DNA of 64,000 bases from Panagrolaimus kolymaensis (GCA_028622995.1 JAJQJQ010000022.1:496001-560000), one strand, 5' to 3'; positions 36,140 through 46,196 are shown, numbered from the stretch's first letter. The notes: a model not told the origin generated them from the letters alone. Translations and numbers: made by a program.

Positions 36140-38272
36140 TTATTCATTTTCTCCTTCATCTTCGTCCAAAAAATCATCATCACTTAGCTCCAGATCACTC
36201 TCCCCTTCCACATTTCCTTCGCTGATGTTGTCATCATCAAGGTTTGCTTCTTCTAGTATTTCATTTTCATTATCAAAAGAAGGTGTTTCTTGTTGGGTGA
36301 TCTTTCTGTTTTCAATCTTTTTTAAACAATCTCGGATAATATCATGTTTCCACGTTATTGGAGCTTTAGTTTTTATAATTTTTGTTACCCGCTCACCAGC
36401 ATTTGCTTTCGATCTAACTTCTCTATGTTTGATAGGCTTCCGAGTTCCATTCTTTTCACATCTATTATTGTTGTTGTAATGCATTACTGCCATCTTTCTC
36501 CTTATGTCATATCCATGATATGGAAAGTAAATTTTCTTTGGGCAATATTTTCCAGTTGCAAGAGAATGAAAGTTTTCAACTCGTGATGTCGCAAAATCAG
36601 GCGATGTTTTCGTTATGTCAGCAAGGAACTTTTCATTTGTAATTTTGTTGAAAATATAAAAGTATCCATAATCAATCGGGTCCATGTACTCATTGGCATC
36701 ATCATTAGGGTCAATTGGTTCATGCTTGCATTTATCAATTTTTGTGAAATCGAGAGACTTGAATACTTCTGATCCTTTATTTGGGTTCATAACGTGGAAA
36801 GCATTTATCCTCTTTTCATCGTCTTCTTCAATTGTATTTTCTATTGCTTCATATAGCTGGTTGCAAATATTCGCATTATCGAAATCATGAATACCAATGA
36901 TGTGGAATAAAGATGTCAACAATATTTCACGGCATAATTCCCCGTCACCTTTACCTTCACCAATACTGTACCACAAATGATTTTTTATACCTTTCACAAA
37001 ATCTTTGAGGTTTTTGCTTTTCTTCTTTTTAGCTTCATTTCGTAAATCTCTGACGATGGGTTTCACCATATGCCATGCGTCATACATATGAGTAATGGAA
37101 GGATATTGTTCTCTCACCATTTTTATGATTGTTGTATGCCTATCGGTCGTTAGTCGATTGACATGAATTTCATTTACTGCTAATAAATCCAATATTTTTC
37201 TTACACCTTCTGCTTCCATTCTTCCACTTACATCAGCTGTCATTGATTTGTGAAGAGTTTCAAAAGCAATGATGTAACCGCTTGCCGAATCGATAGCAGT
37301 GACACAACAAAGTGAAGCACAAAATCCAGGTGAATCATATTGACCGTCCATAAGGACATTTAGAGGTATTTCATTTCGTGCTTTTACCATTTCCAAAATA
37401 GTAACATGTTCATTATTATGATGCTCATGAACTACTGGCCAAACAACATTCTTTGCATTCATTCTATGAAGCGTTTGTTGAAAAATTCCTATTCTGGCAA
37501 GGTTGAACATTTCTCTCAAACTTGGATAGGGAACAGGTGTTATTGAAGCAGCGGATGCTAAAAGAGCGTTTCCTTGATAAATTTTAGTTCCAGGAATTGT
37601 TTCTTGGGTTGCCCATTTCATTTGACTTTGAGGACAGCAACTCGGACATCGAAATGATATGCTTGCAGCAGTACCAATGATACGCAATTCCATTTTTCGG
37701 TTTTCACTAAGTGGAGATTTGCATTTAGGACAATGGGTGAAAATTGATAAAAGTAAATTTTTGGAGATCACTACATATTCAACCAAATCTTCTGCAGGTT
37801 CTTCTTTTTCTTCTGGGAGTTCAACAATAATGGGATTATTTCGAGGACTCATTTCATCATTGACATATATATCTTTGATTTTGCGATATGGTCCTCGTTT
37901 ATTTTTTTCCTGAATAGGTTGAGGAGAACCAGTGAAATGATAATCGATATCATCGATATATTTGGTGTAGGAAGTTGGCAGTTGAGGATGCATACTTGAA
38001 GGATTTCCTTCAGTTTCTTGGGTTTGAATGGTCGTACCATAAATTTGTTTGTAATCCAAATGAAGAACTTTTGGAGGAGTAGGTCCAAAACCTTCTTTTC
38101 TGAATTGAAGTGGTCGTGCATCCTTCTTTAGCGATTTGACTCTTTCACCTTCAAAAATCAAATCATTTCGGCTGAAGTGATTAGCACAAAACACAGTATG
38201 TTGATTGAACCCAAGCATAGCTTGATGATCAATTCCAAATATATCAGCCCATTCTCGTCTACGCCATTCCAC
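36140..38272 (-). CDS. THAP/DDE-type transposase
   Basis: An uninterrupted frame of about 710 codons. At the N-terminus FCANHFSRNDL and LKKDARPLQF match the second half of a THAP zinc finger. The frame opens without an ATG right at an AACAG site, so a first exon with the CxxC part should exist upstream but was not found. Catalytic-core marks in order: MDGQYDSPG, then ASGYIIAFET, ILDLL...LTTDRHTTI, the H-x-DAWHMVKPI block, and near the C-terminus SRVENFHSL followed by KIYFPYHGYDIRRK. I read these as the D, D and E of an RNase-H-fold transposase. A CPKC...C-SC cluster (38 residues apart) is a second likely zinc site. The C-terminus is very acidic. No stops or frameshifts, so it may be active if the first exon exists. 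Confidence 0.82.
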   Translation of the reverse strand: MEWRRREWADIFGIDHQAMLGFNQHTVFCANHFSRNDLIFEGERVKSLKKDARPLQFRKEGFGPTPPKVLHLDYKQIYGTTIQTQETEGNPSSMHPQLPTSYTKYIDDIDYHFTGSPQPIQEKNKRGPYRKIKDIYVNDEMSPRNNPIIVELPEEKEEPAEDLVEYVVISKNLLLSIFTHCPKCKSPLSENRKMELRIIGTAASISFRCPSCCPQSQMKWATQETIPGTKIYQGNALLASAASITPVPYPSLREMFNLARIGIFQQTLHRMNAKNVVWPVVHEHHNNEHVTILEMVKARNEIPLNVLMDGQYDSPGFCASLCCVTAIDSASGYIIAFETLHKSMTADVSGRMEAEGVRKILDLLAVNEIHVNRLTTDRHTTIIKMVREQYPSITHMYDAWHMVKPIVRDLRNEAKKKKSKNLKDFVKGIKNHLWYSIGEGKGDGELCREILLTSLFHIIGIHDFDNANICNQLYEAIENTIEEDDEKRINAFHVMNPNKGSEVFKSLDFTKIDKCKHEPIDPNDDANEYMDPIDYGYFYIFNKITNEKFLADITKTSPDFATSRVENFHSLATGKYCPKKIYFPYHGYDIRRKMAVMHYNNNNRCEKNGTRKPIKHREVRSKANAGERVTKIIKTKAPITWKHDIIRDCLKKIENRKITQQETPSFDNENEILEEANLDDDNISEGNVEGESDLELSDDDFLDEDEGENE

Positions 38273-38283
38273 TGTTGGTATAG

Positions 38284-38655
38284 TTAGCAGCGAATTGGCA
38301 ACGTTTTATTGGTAATAAAGATGAATGCTTTGCCAACGATGACATCATTCAGCAAACAATCAACAACCGTATGGAGCTTGATGCTTTTATTTTGCATGAC
38401 CAAATAAGGTTGAAACAAATTGCCCAACTGACTCGAAGCATATATATTGATAATTACGATTATGCAGAAGAATCAGCAAAATATCGATTTGCTTGTTATC
38501 GGAAAATCATAATGTTGGTCCATCGAACTCTCGGCATTGGTAAGCGACTTCCGTTACCAGCTTGCGTAGTCGCACTTGTGAGGAAAGTATATCCATCACA
38601 CAATGGTAAATACAAAGGATATACTGAAAGCTATTTCGACAACGATGAAATCTAA
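38284..38655 (+). CDS. P2RX7_C-like accessory frame inside the transposon
   Basis: An open frame of about 123 codons, divergent from the transposase; the first ATG gives 94 residues. The C-terminal part has YRFACYRKIIMLVH...LGIGKRLPLPACVVALVRKVYPSHNGKYKGY. This follows the pattern of the domain found at the C-terminus of P2X7 receptors and in many transposon-linked invertebrate proteins (R-x-x-AYR...LG-G-R-x-x-P-CV...IR-x-YP...Y-GF). The cysteine-rich first half of that domain is not visible, so the copy is partial or has an upstream exon that I missed. Role in the element is unknown. Confidence 0.5.
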   Translation, partial: LAANWQRFIGNKDECFANDDIIQQTINNRMELDAFILHDQIRLKQIAQLTRSIYIDNYDYAEESAKYRFACYRKIIMLVHRTLGIGKRLPLPACVVALVRKVYPSHNGKYKGYTESYFDNDEI

Positions 38656-38754
38656 TTCTTTTCGATAATATTCGTGATTGTCTAATATTCAAAATGTTTT
38701 ATTATTTTCTTTGTAAATATATATTTTCATTGAAATAAATAATGTTTATGTGAA

Positions 38755-39299
38755 TCAAGCCTCCTTTTCGACATGATTCAATTTGATAGTATGGACAAAC
38801 CCAAATTTCAACAAGAATAGCATGAACAAAAAAGATACAGTAGGTGATATTATTGAGTGGCAGATAAAAGGGAATTTATAATTGATTGATTTGCTTTTGT
38901 TTCGTTCATAAACGTCTTCAATGAAGAGCAAATGTGATGAAAAATGTTCACAATAAAAATAATCATAAACCATGAAAGGTTTCATAAATGTAGCATCAAC
39001 AAAATGTGGTACAGGCATAGTTACTAAATTCATTTCATGCCACATTTCACAAAATGAGGATGGAAAAACAATAATCACTAACCTGTGAATTGACTCCATA
39101 TACTTGAAACTTCATCGATATCGTTGAACCATAAACGAACATCCATATTTCCAAAAAGTTTGATTTCTTCGTCATCTAAAAGCCATCCACCATCAAAATT
39201 CCCTAAAAACTGAACTAAAAATATAACCAACACAATACAAAAAACTGGCCTGGAAGTGAAGATGAAGAAGCAGCAACCGTTTTCATCAAAACAATCAAA
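38755..39299 (-). CDS. Second accessory frame: predicted membrane protein reading out of the right repeat
   Basis: Frame 39299-39083 joined to 39023-38755 by a 59-bp intron with matching phase, about 161 codons. The first part lies in the terminal repeat and has one hydrophobic stretch (FCIVLVIFLVQFL), then FDGGWLLDDEEIKLFGNMD. The repeat ends there and unique sequence continues with VRLWFNDIDEVSSIWSQF and later VPHFVDATFMKPFMV. There is no ATG near the start, so the 5' end is unknown. The family is not recognised. It may be a transposon gene or a captured host gene fragment. Confidence 0.4.
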
Positions 39300-39509
39300 T
39301 CATCAACCAATATTAGGACAAACAGCAACTTAGATCAAACATCGTCAACAAAAAAAATCAAAATGAAGAAAATCAAAGAAAGAAAGGAGACGATGATTTT
39401 GAAACGAAAAACGTTTTCAAATTTCGCGCGCAGCCCCAGTATCAGTTTTTTCATCTTTCACTTTACGGGACATGAAATTTCAAGAAAGGCAAGAAATAGC
39501 TATGTTCCT
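39141..39509 (-). repeat. Right terminal inverted repeat
   Basis: Reverse-complement partner of 35701-36069, ending in CTATGTTCCT before the TTAA at 39510-39513. Confidence 0.88.
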
Positions 39510-39513
39510 TTAA
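39510..39513. repeat. Target-site duplication, right (TTAA)
   Basis: TTAA directly outside the right terminal repeat, paired with 35697-35700. Confidence 0.85.
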
Positions 39514-39664
39514 GAATCTATAAATTTTATGAATGTTAAAAATTTTAAGCAAAATGAAAAACAACCTTTTCCATGAATCTGTTTTGAAGTCATCATGGGA
39601 TAAACAAACCATCAAAGCCAAAGCAATAATGAAAAGCTTCATCCCGCTATTCATGCATATCAAG

Positions 39665-41193
39665 TTGTTAACTGCCCTGGAAATAATTGCGCTCTTCCAC
39701 AATACCCCGTATTAACTTGTCGATCATCAGCTTGTTCACGACCAGCTTTAGGTTTTTGGCAGCCATGGACCGCTTGGTCTCCATGTAGTTCGAGTTGTGC
39801 GGATGGAATTTCACAACGTCGTCGATTTTGTACTACCAGTGAATGTGGTTCAGGTGGAGGTTATGAAACAATTCCATGCAATATGAGACCATGTGAAGCT
39901 TGGTCAGAGTTAGTTTAAAATATTCTCTTTTTTTTAAAAATAAAGTGGAAAATTTTGTATTTTTTTTTACAGATGGTGTGATTGGCAAGATTGTAGTAGT
40001 TCATGTGGACCAGGAAAAAAGAAACGAACAAGAGAATGCCTTTTGGGTAAAAAAATTATAAAAAAAGGGTTGTAAAAAAGAGAATTTTAAGGCGAGCAAC
40101 TTTGCATCGGCAAACCATTTGAAGTTGAACCATGTGATGCTGGACCTTGCCCAGAATGGAGCGAATGGGAGGTAAATTAAGAATAGAACTTTATTGTAGT
40201 AAATGGATTTGTTAATGATTGGAGTGAATGTTCAACTTCATGCGGCCATGGAATTCAATCTCGTCAACGATCTTGCTTAGGTGATGGTTATCAGCAATGC
40301 AAGGGAGATAAAGTTGATCAACGTCCATGCGATCATGAACCTTGCTCATTTTGGTCAATGTGGCAGGAATGGTAAATGAAACAAAATAAAAAAATTTTTA
40401 TGACGTTTAATCCACTCTTTTTTAAAGGTCTGCATGCTCGGTTCCTTGTGGGGATGGAGTAAAACGACGAGAACGTATTTGTCAAGGTGGAACTGATTGC
40501 GTTGGAGAATCAGTGGAAGATATTTTCTGCTCCGGTCCATCTTGCGCCGCTTGGAGTATTTGGGAAGAATGGTCGAGGTGTAGTTCTCTATGTGGCCCAG
40601 GACAAAAAATGCGAAGTAGACAATGTCAATCTCCAAGGGGAAAAGTTACTGAAGATTGTTTGGGCGATAAAATTCAAGTTCTCCTTTGTTATGAACGAGA
40701 ATGTGCAAGCTGGAGGTAAAACAATTAAAAAAAATAGCAAAATTACAAAATCCAAATGTAAAAAATGTTAAATTTTTTTAGTGAATGGTGCGGGTGGTCG
40801 CAATGTGATCGAGATTGTGGAGGCGAAATTAGTTATCGAACTCGCATTTGTGAAGCTCCAGGTTCTTCATATGGTGATTATGCCCAATGCCCTGGCCCTG
40901 ATAGAGAAACTCATAAATGCAATGATCGTCCATGTGCACCACAATGTCGATGGACTACATGGGTTAATTTTTGTTTATTACCATTTTGATTTTTCTTCAT
41001 CACCTAATTTTTTCAGTGTGAATGGGCGCCTTGTAGCGTGTCCTCTGCTTGTCATACAGGGATTTCATCCAGAACTCGACAATGTGTGGGTGAACCAAGT
41101 TGTTCTTGTCGTGGGTCAGCAGAAGAAACTAAAGAATGCAAAGGTAAAATTCCATGCAATCCGGAACCAACTCCAATTTCACAACCATGTTAG
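39665..41193 (+). CDS. Secreted protein of about seven thrombospondin type-1 repeats
   Basis: Exons are about 39665-39908, 39973-40046, 40092-40171, a segment from about 40203 to 40371, 40428-40715, 40782-40962 and 41017-41193. Each carries the TSP1 pattern W-x-x-W-x-x-CSx-xCGxG followed by RxRxC: for example WTAWSPCSSSCADG, WCDWQDCSSSCGPG, DWSECSTSCGHG, WQEWSACSVPCGDG, WEEWSRCSSLCGPG and CGWSQCDRDCGG. The last repeat, CEWAPCSVSSACHTG, is atypical, and the protein ends PISQPC. Such proteins act in extracellular matrix, axon guidance or neuromuscular junction assembly. There is no start codon here; a candidate signal-peptide exon is at 34683. The junction between the exon ending 40171 and the next TSP1 unit does not keep phase with standard splice sites, so the gene may be damaged or the sequence may contain an error. 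Confidence 0.75.
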
Positions 41194-42129
41194 ATTTTTA
41201 TCCAACCATATATTATTGTTAAATTAAATTTAAACGTTTTAAAAGTCCAATTGTAGTTTTTAATTTGTAAAATTATTGCGTATATTTTCTATTTGTAATA
41301 TTCTTAATTTGTTCATAATATCTTTAGAGTAAATATTTTGCTAAGAAATTTTTTGATTTTTGTATATTTTTGTAGGTTTAAAAAATAGTTTTATTAAATA
41401 AAAAGGAAAGATAAAGACCCACTTGAATTTTGCTGATTATGAAGATATTATCCCATCTGCTTAAACAAAATCCTTTATCAATTTTTTGGTGAAAGAATTG
41501 GTAATAGCCGTCTGATAAAGTGCCTCCTCCAAGCCATTGATCAGCTTCACGTAAAGCATGATAGGGGAATAAAGCTTTATCTCAAGAAGAATTCCAACAA
41601 ATCAAATTTTTATGCTTCAAGTAATAAATGCAAAATGTATTGCTGACACCAAATGTTTATAATTATCGTATTCAATGAGCTATGTTTTATTAAAATCTCT
41701 TTTTTTACTTTTTCCAAATATTATAGTTACCAATAATAAGTAAATTTTTCTTTCAATGGATGCATGCATGCATCATAAAATCCAATAATAAATATGACCT
41801 TTTCAATTTTATAATCAATAAAATAAATATTAATACTCACCACAAACGCATTTAGTTTATATGGATGTGACCAAAAAATTTGACCTCTTTATAAAATGTA
41901 TTCGTTCTTCATTTTTATTATATCTTTTTATGGTATTTTTAAGCGCCAAAATTTGTTTTTGATTGTTTTTTTTTCCATATTTTATTTTAACTTTTTTTCC
42001 ACTTTTGTTTCGTTATTTTAAAAAAGCAATTTTTGCGAAGTTCATTATTAGCAATAATATTTTCGAAGTTTAATTATTTTTGGTTTTTTAGTTTGATTCA
42101 ATTTTATATTGTTTACGAACTTATCTTAG
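41194..42129. other. Gene-poor interval with minus-strand exon-like remnants
   Basis: AT-rich. On the minus strand, about 41575-41420 encodes a coherent stretch (ALREADQWLGGGTLSDGYYQ, KGFCLSRWDNIF). About 41880-41838 encodes IFWSHPYKLNAFV ending at a GTGAGT donor. Together with the minus-strand signal-peptide exon at 43285 they may be pieces of one gene running through this region, but exons with a full set of splice sites were not found. Family not recognised. Confidence 0.35.
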
Positions 42130-43021
42130 CTATCAAGCAAACAAACAATTTCAACGCTTTGTAAGAAAACGAAATGTCTTACAATCCAAAGAAATCCACA
42201 AATTCTTAGAGGGTCCCAAGGTTTCAAATCAAGGAGGAAATCCAAATATTGTGTATGAACTTTTATAAATTAAAAAATGGTTTTAAAAATATAATAAAAA
42301 AAATTATAGACTTGCTAGAGGAACAACTAAAGATAATCGTCGAAAATCGAATGTTGAAGGAAAGAAGGAAAGTGTTGATAAACGGAATCAAAATATTCCA
42401 TCTAAAAAACATTTAAAATATTATCCTGTTAGTGTTACTGATAGTAATAGCAGCAGCGATGATAATGTTACTCTTGAAGTCAAATGTAATATTGATACAC
42501 TTGAAAGGGAATTTTTAGCCCCATTAGTAGCAGCTCAACATCAATTCACTGCTGCGGTTGTTGCAAATGCTTTTCGAGTGTATTCAAAAAAACAAGTGAC
42601 TGATCCAATTCTTGAAAAATATTCTTTTGAAAAAGAATCACCTGAAGGCCGAGTATATTTGGGGCAAAATAAAATTGGGATTGCAAAGGACATTGATTCG
42701 AATGAAGACATTGAATCAGGTGAAGAAACGGAAAGTGTTAAATGTGATTATTATGAATGTGATTATCAAGATTGTAAGGCTAGATTTGTGAAAGTTCAAA
42801 AATTACTTGCCCATAAATTAGATGAGCACAAAAAGAAAGTCCACTCATATCCATCAAACAAGAGTGAATCGACAGCTAAAAAGATTGATGCGAAAAAAAG
42901 TGAATGTGGTTCATGTAAGACATCATTCCAAACTGATTATGAAAAGATTCAACATACTCGACAATATCATCCTCATCTAACTTCATTATTAAAAATAAGA
43001 AAAAAGACACAAACTAAATGA
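42130..43021 (+). CDS. C2H2 zinc-finger protein, 5' end missing
   Basis: Exons 42130-42252 and 42310-43021, phases fit, at least 277 codons. The first half is basic and Ser/Lys-rich. Near the C-terminus two zinc-finger-like units are seen: CDYQDCKARFVKVQKLLAHKLDEH, a C-x4-C type finger, and CGSCKTSFQTDYEKIQHTRQYHPH, a C-x2-C type finger. The end is basic (KIRKKTQTK). No ATG lies in the first exon, which begins after a TATCTTAG acceptor, so at least one upstream exon is not identified. Probably a nuclear, nucleic-acid-binding protein; the family within C2H2 is not recognised. Confidence 0.6.
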
Positions 43022-43203
43022 ATAAAGAAAATTAATCAAATTCATAACCAAAAAATTTGAAATAATAGTAATCAAATTGAAACAATATTTTTTAAAAATG
43101 ATTATTATCTTTCCTCCTCGAAAAAGAGTATCAAAATTTTTTAATTCAAAGTTTTTCATGGTTATAAAGTTGATAAAAAAATAATTGTTTTAAAGTGACT
43201 TAC

Positions 43204-43285
43204 CTTCAATAAGTTCAGGTTTAACCGAATATTCTCCTAATGTGGTAGCAATGAATAAAGATGAAAATATTATATGAATCAACAT
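43204..43285 (-). CDS. Candidate first exon encoding a signal peptide
   Basis: MLIHIIFSSLFIATTLGEYS reads as a signal peptide, followed by VKPELIE and a perfect GTAAGT donor. Downstream exons would have to lie below 43204 on the minus strand, where the plus-strand zinc-finger gene sits, so one gene would be nested in the other. Exon-like remnants around 41420-41880 are possible partners. Confidence 0.4.
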
Positions 43286-45620
43286 AATTTTTTGGATTTA
43301 ATATTTCTTTTAATAAAGGTAAAAGCAAAAAAATATTTTAAAAATAGAGATCAATGATGGGTCATTTGCTAAAAAAATGATTTTGACTAACTAAAAAAAT
43401 TAAAAAATCACACGAAGATTTACGCTGAACGCGAACATGAAAAAATAAAATAAATAAAAGAATTTTTTTAGGTAAAAATGAAACAATTATCAGAATTTTC
43501 AAAGTAATATTTAAAAAAATTTAAAATTTTTCTTTTAAGCCTCAAAAAGCAATCCTCCTTAAAATCCATTATCCAATAGCTTTCATTCATCCTTGGATTA
43601 TAAAAATAAAATAACTAACCATGAGTGAATGAGAGTGACCAAAAGGAAATGAAAAATGCCAAAGGCATTGAAAGAATTAATTAACTAACTAACTACTCCA
43701 TCTCCTATGGAAAAGTTCTTCTCTTTTCTTCTTAGCTCTCAATACTTTTTTTTGCGTTTCTTTCTTTTCCACTGTTGTTGCTAAAGACTCTTTTTTTTCT
43801 TGCGCACTTTCAACTAAAACTCCACCCACTTTTTTTTGTTTGTAGGCAAAAAAATAAAATAAAACGAGAACCAAAGGGGAGGGCGGATATATATTTTTTA
43901 TTTTTTTGTTTTGTTTTTATGTCGCTTGTATTTCCTTTTTTAAAACGACAAAAACGATGTGTGTATATGAACCCAAAAAAGACCGGACGCAACGGCTGGT
44001 CATTTGCCATTATAACTGTTCTAGCCGCCGCAATCATCGTCGTCGTCGTCGTTGCCGTCGAGGCTGTTGCAGGAGTTGAAGCAAACGGCGGTTGCTTTTT
44101 TTTTTCTCTCGTCGGTCATTCATCTTCTTCTTCCATCTCTCTTTTTTTCTTGCTCGTGTCCTTTTTTTGTTGTTGCCTCCTCGTTAGTTAGGTCGTTTGT
44201 CAATTTCCCTTCTCTCTGTCGACTGGTTGGCGATTGACCGCTATTAACACCTACTTATTATATTTGGTCCTATGTTACCACACGCTCTCATTCAAGGAAG
44301 TAATGAGACTGCGCAAATATCAATCTGAAGGAAGCAGCAAAATAAAATAAAATATGAAACTAAGAGCAATCCATTTAATAAATGAAAATAAACGAACGGA
44401 ACAATCAAGGCATAATTTTTTTAATTCATGCGTTCTCAATTTAAGAGGAAGATGGCCAATTCTTGAAATAAGTGAATATGCGCGAAATTTTAACGGCTAT
44501 AATTTTTTCCTCTTCCCACTTTGAGGAAGACGAAAAGGATGTGTGACGACAGATGTAATAATTATTGCTTGCAAAAAAAAAAGAAGCAAACGACGACAAT
44601 TCCCAAAACAATAAATTCTAATGGTCAAGTGGAAGGAGAGAGAGAGGATGAGGGATACATACATACACTTTCGTTAATTTTTATTGTATTATTCAAAAAA
44701 TAAAATATAAATTGGATTGCATGAATTTCAACAACAACATACAAAAAAAATTGAGGGAAAAAAGGAGAAAGAAAACAATTTTTGGCTAATTGGATCGCGC
44801 AGTTATGTCTATTTGTAAATGAATGTTCGTTGTTCAATCATTATGCAAATCACCGCGGGTAGCAGCCATCGGCGACAATGACATTGAAGGCTGCTGGAAA
44901 TCAAAATAAAAAAAAAAAAAGAGACAGAATGAGGATGGGCAAATGTTTACGACACAACCTGCCGGACAACGAGAAACGAAAAAATATATTTTTTTTATTG
45001 AAAAAAGACTTTTTGCGCATTGATGAAAGAAATGGCAGCCAGCAATAGCTATTTTGAAAAAGCTTTTGTTAGAATTGCTTCAGGAATTAATTGATACATA
45101 AAATCGATTTATGAGTAAACAAATAAACCAAAATGTTTGTTTACAACCTTTAATGATAAACCAAAAAATCTCTAACGTTATATTTATATCAAATTTCGCT
45201 TCTTCTTATTTTAATCCCAAAATGAACTTTGCACACGTAAAAATATGTAATAAAAAAGATCCTATTTTCTTTCTCAACTTCATCAACTAAAAAAATGCTT
45301 GCATCCTAAAAATTTATCAATGTTTCACGTTTTGGCAAAATGAACACTTTGTAATTTTGCTGGAGCCGCCAAAAAATTTTGTGAAATGAAAGAAAAATTC
45401 TAAAATCAACTAATTTCTAAAACCTCGTCGCGTTTATTATAATATTTTTATTCTGATAAAATTATTACATACATACTTTTCAACTCTAAATATGGGTGCA
45501 AACGCAGACCAAAGCAATCTAAAGAAGATGCGCCTTCTGAAGTTAAAAGGATTCGTGAAAGTGAGGAATCTTTATTCCTTGATAAACTTTACAAAGATGC
45601 ATGCTGCTATCCTTTTATCA
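43286..45620. other. Long gene-poor interval with a CpG-richer tract
   Basis: No supported gene. About 43950-44240 is richer in CG than the surroundings and contains a (GTC)n-like run (ATCGTCGTCGTCGTCG). Homopolymer A and T runs are common. This could be a promoter or long leader of a gene outside the recognised models. No tRNA or other RNA gene was recognised. Confidence 0.4.
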
Positions 45621-45621
45621 G

Positions 45622-46165
45622 GATTTATTGATAGAAAATAAATTAGTTTTTGTTGAAGTAAGTTTCTGTTGTATTTTTCCAGTTAATGATATAATAAAAT
45701 TTTAGGGAACTGTTGGATGTGGAAAAACTACTTTAGTTAAACGGATTGCTATAGAATGGAACATGCCTATCGTTATTCTCCAGCGAAGTGATCAAATTGA
45801 TGATGCCAAGGTTGGTCGTGTTATTACTAATAAAATTTAAACTTACTTTTTTATTTTAGTCTTTTATTGGCTGCTATCAATGTACCGAAGTACCTGGTGA
45901 ATTTATATTGGAGCCATCTGTGTTTTCAAAAGTTTGTTTTTGTTATTTTGTTATTGTCATTTACTTTTTTTTGTTTAGGATGTTACAAAAAGATGCCATA
46001 TTTTACTTGAAGATATTGATTCAGCTACGACGGAATTGGTTTCATCTTTGTATTTGATCAATAAATCATGGAATGCTCCACTTCGTTCTGATGGTAGTGT
46101 CAATTCTTTTCATCCAGAAGCAAGTATCGTTGCAACAGTGCGAACAGAAAACAACCATTCAACAT
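45622..46165 (+). pseudogene. MDN1: Midasin (MDN1) AAA1 fragment
   Basis: Exons interrupted by short introns encode a midasin AAA1-like module: Walker A GTVGCGKTTLVKR, then a FIGCYQCTEVPGEFI block and a Walker B-like CHILLEDIDSA, then PEASIVATVRTE. After that the frame is lost: the continuation HKFPSLSSVAEKLVDIF is in another frame. Midasin is the giant AAA ATPase of 60S ribosome assembly, around 5,000 residues in animals. Only a short piece is present here, so this is a broken fragment. Introns are retained, so it arose by DNA duplication and not from mRNA. Confidence 0.75.
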
Positions 46166-46196
46166 AAATTCCCATCTTTATCATCTGTTGCTGAAA

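Larger units (their letters stand above)
35701..39509 (-). mobile_element. Kolobok-type DNA transposon (3.8 kb)
   Basis: A complete-looking element with terminal inverted repeats of about 369 bp starting 5'-AGGAACATAG, flanked on both sides by TTAA. Inside lie a THAP/DDE-like transposase on the minus strand (36140-38272), a plus-strand P2RX7_C-like frame (38284-38655) and a minus-strand frame running in from the right repeat (39299-38755). TTAA duplication together with a THAP-linked transposase points to the Kolobok superfamily; piggyBac also uses TTAA but its transposase is different. The near-identity of the repeats (I found one mismatch, plus none at the ends) indicates a recent insertion. 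Confidence 0.82.
34849..39642 (-). pseudogene. Small secreted-protein gene split by a transposon and carrying a stop
   Basis: Minus-strand exons are 39642-39566 (signal peptide MKLFIIALALMVCLS...), 39517-39514 joined across the transposon to 35700-35563, 35505-35263, 35208-35095 and 35037-34849. Reading over the element with one TTAA counted, all phases agree and about 254 codons result. There is also an in-frame TAA at 35601-35599 followed by frame-consistent coding (REVLESFGYSE...), so the gene is dead for two reasons. The C-terminal exons contain RVKLQDGRFFQAIFN and end PAIELQLK. The family is not recognised; a loose resemblance to UBX-type folds does not fit a signal peptide. The gene probably lay antisense inside an intron of the thrombospondin-repeat gene. 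Confidence 0.7.

Noticed and set aside
35701..39509. piggyBac element
   Set aside because: TTAA duplication fits piggyBac, but the transposase has a THAP-like N-terminus and the TDRH / DAWHMVK / VENFHS core, and the terminal repeats are hundreds of bases long.
43689..44191. Overlapping plus and minus frames in the CG-richer tract
   Set aside because: Hydrophobic or basic low-complexity translations of homopolymer and GTC-repeat DNA; no gene structure.
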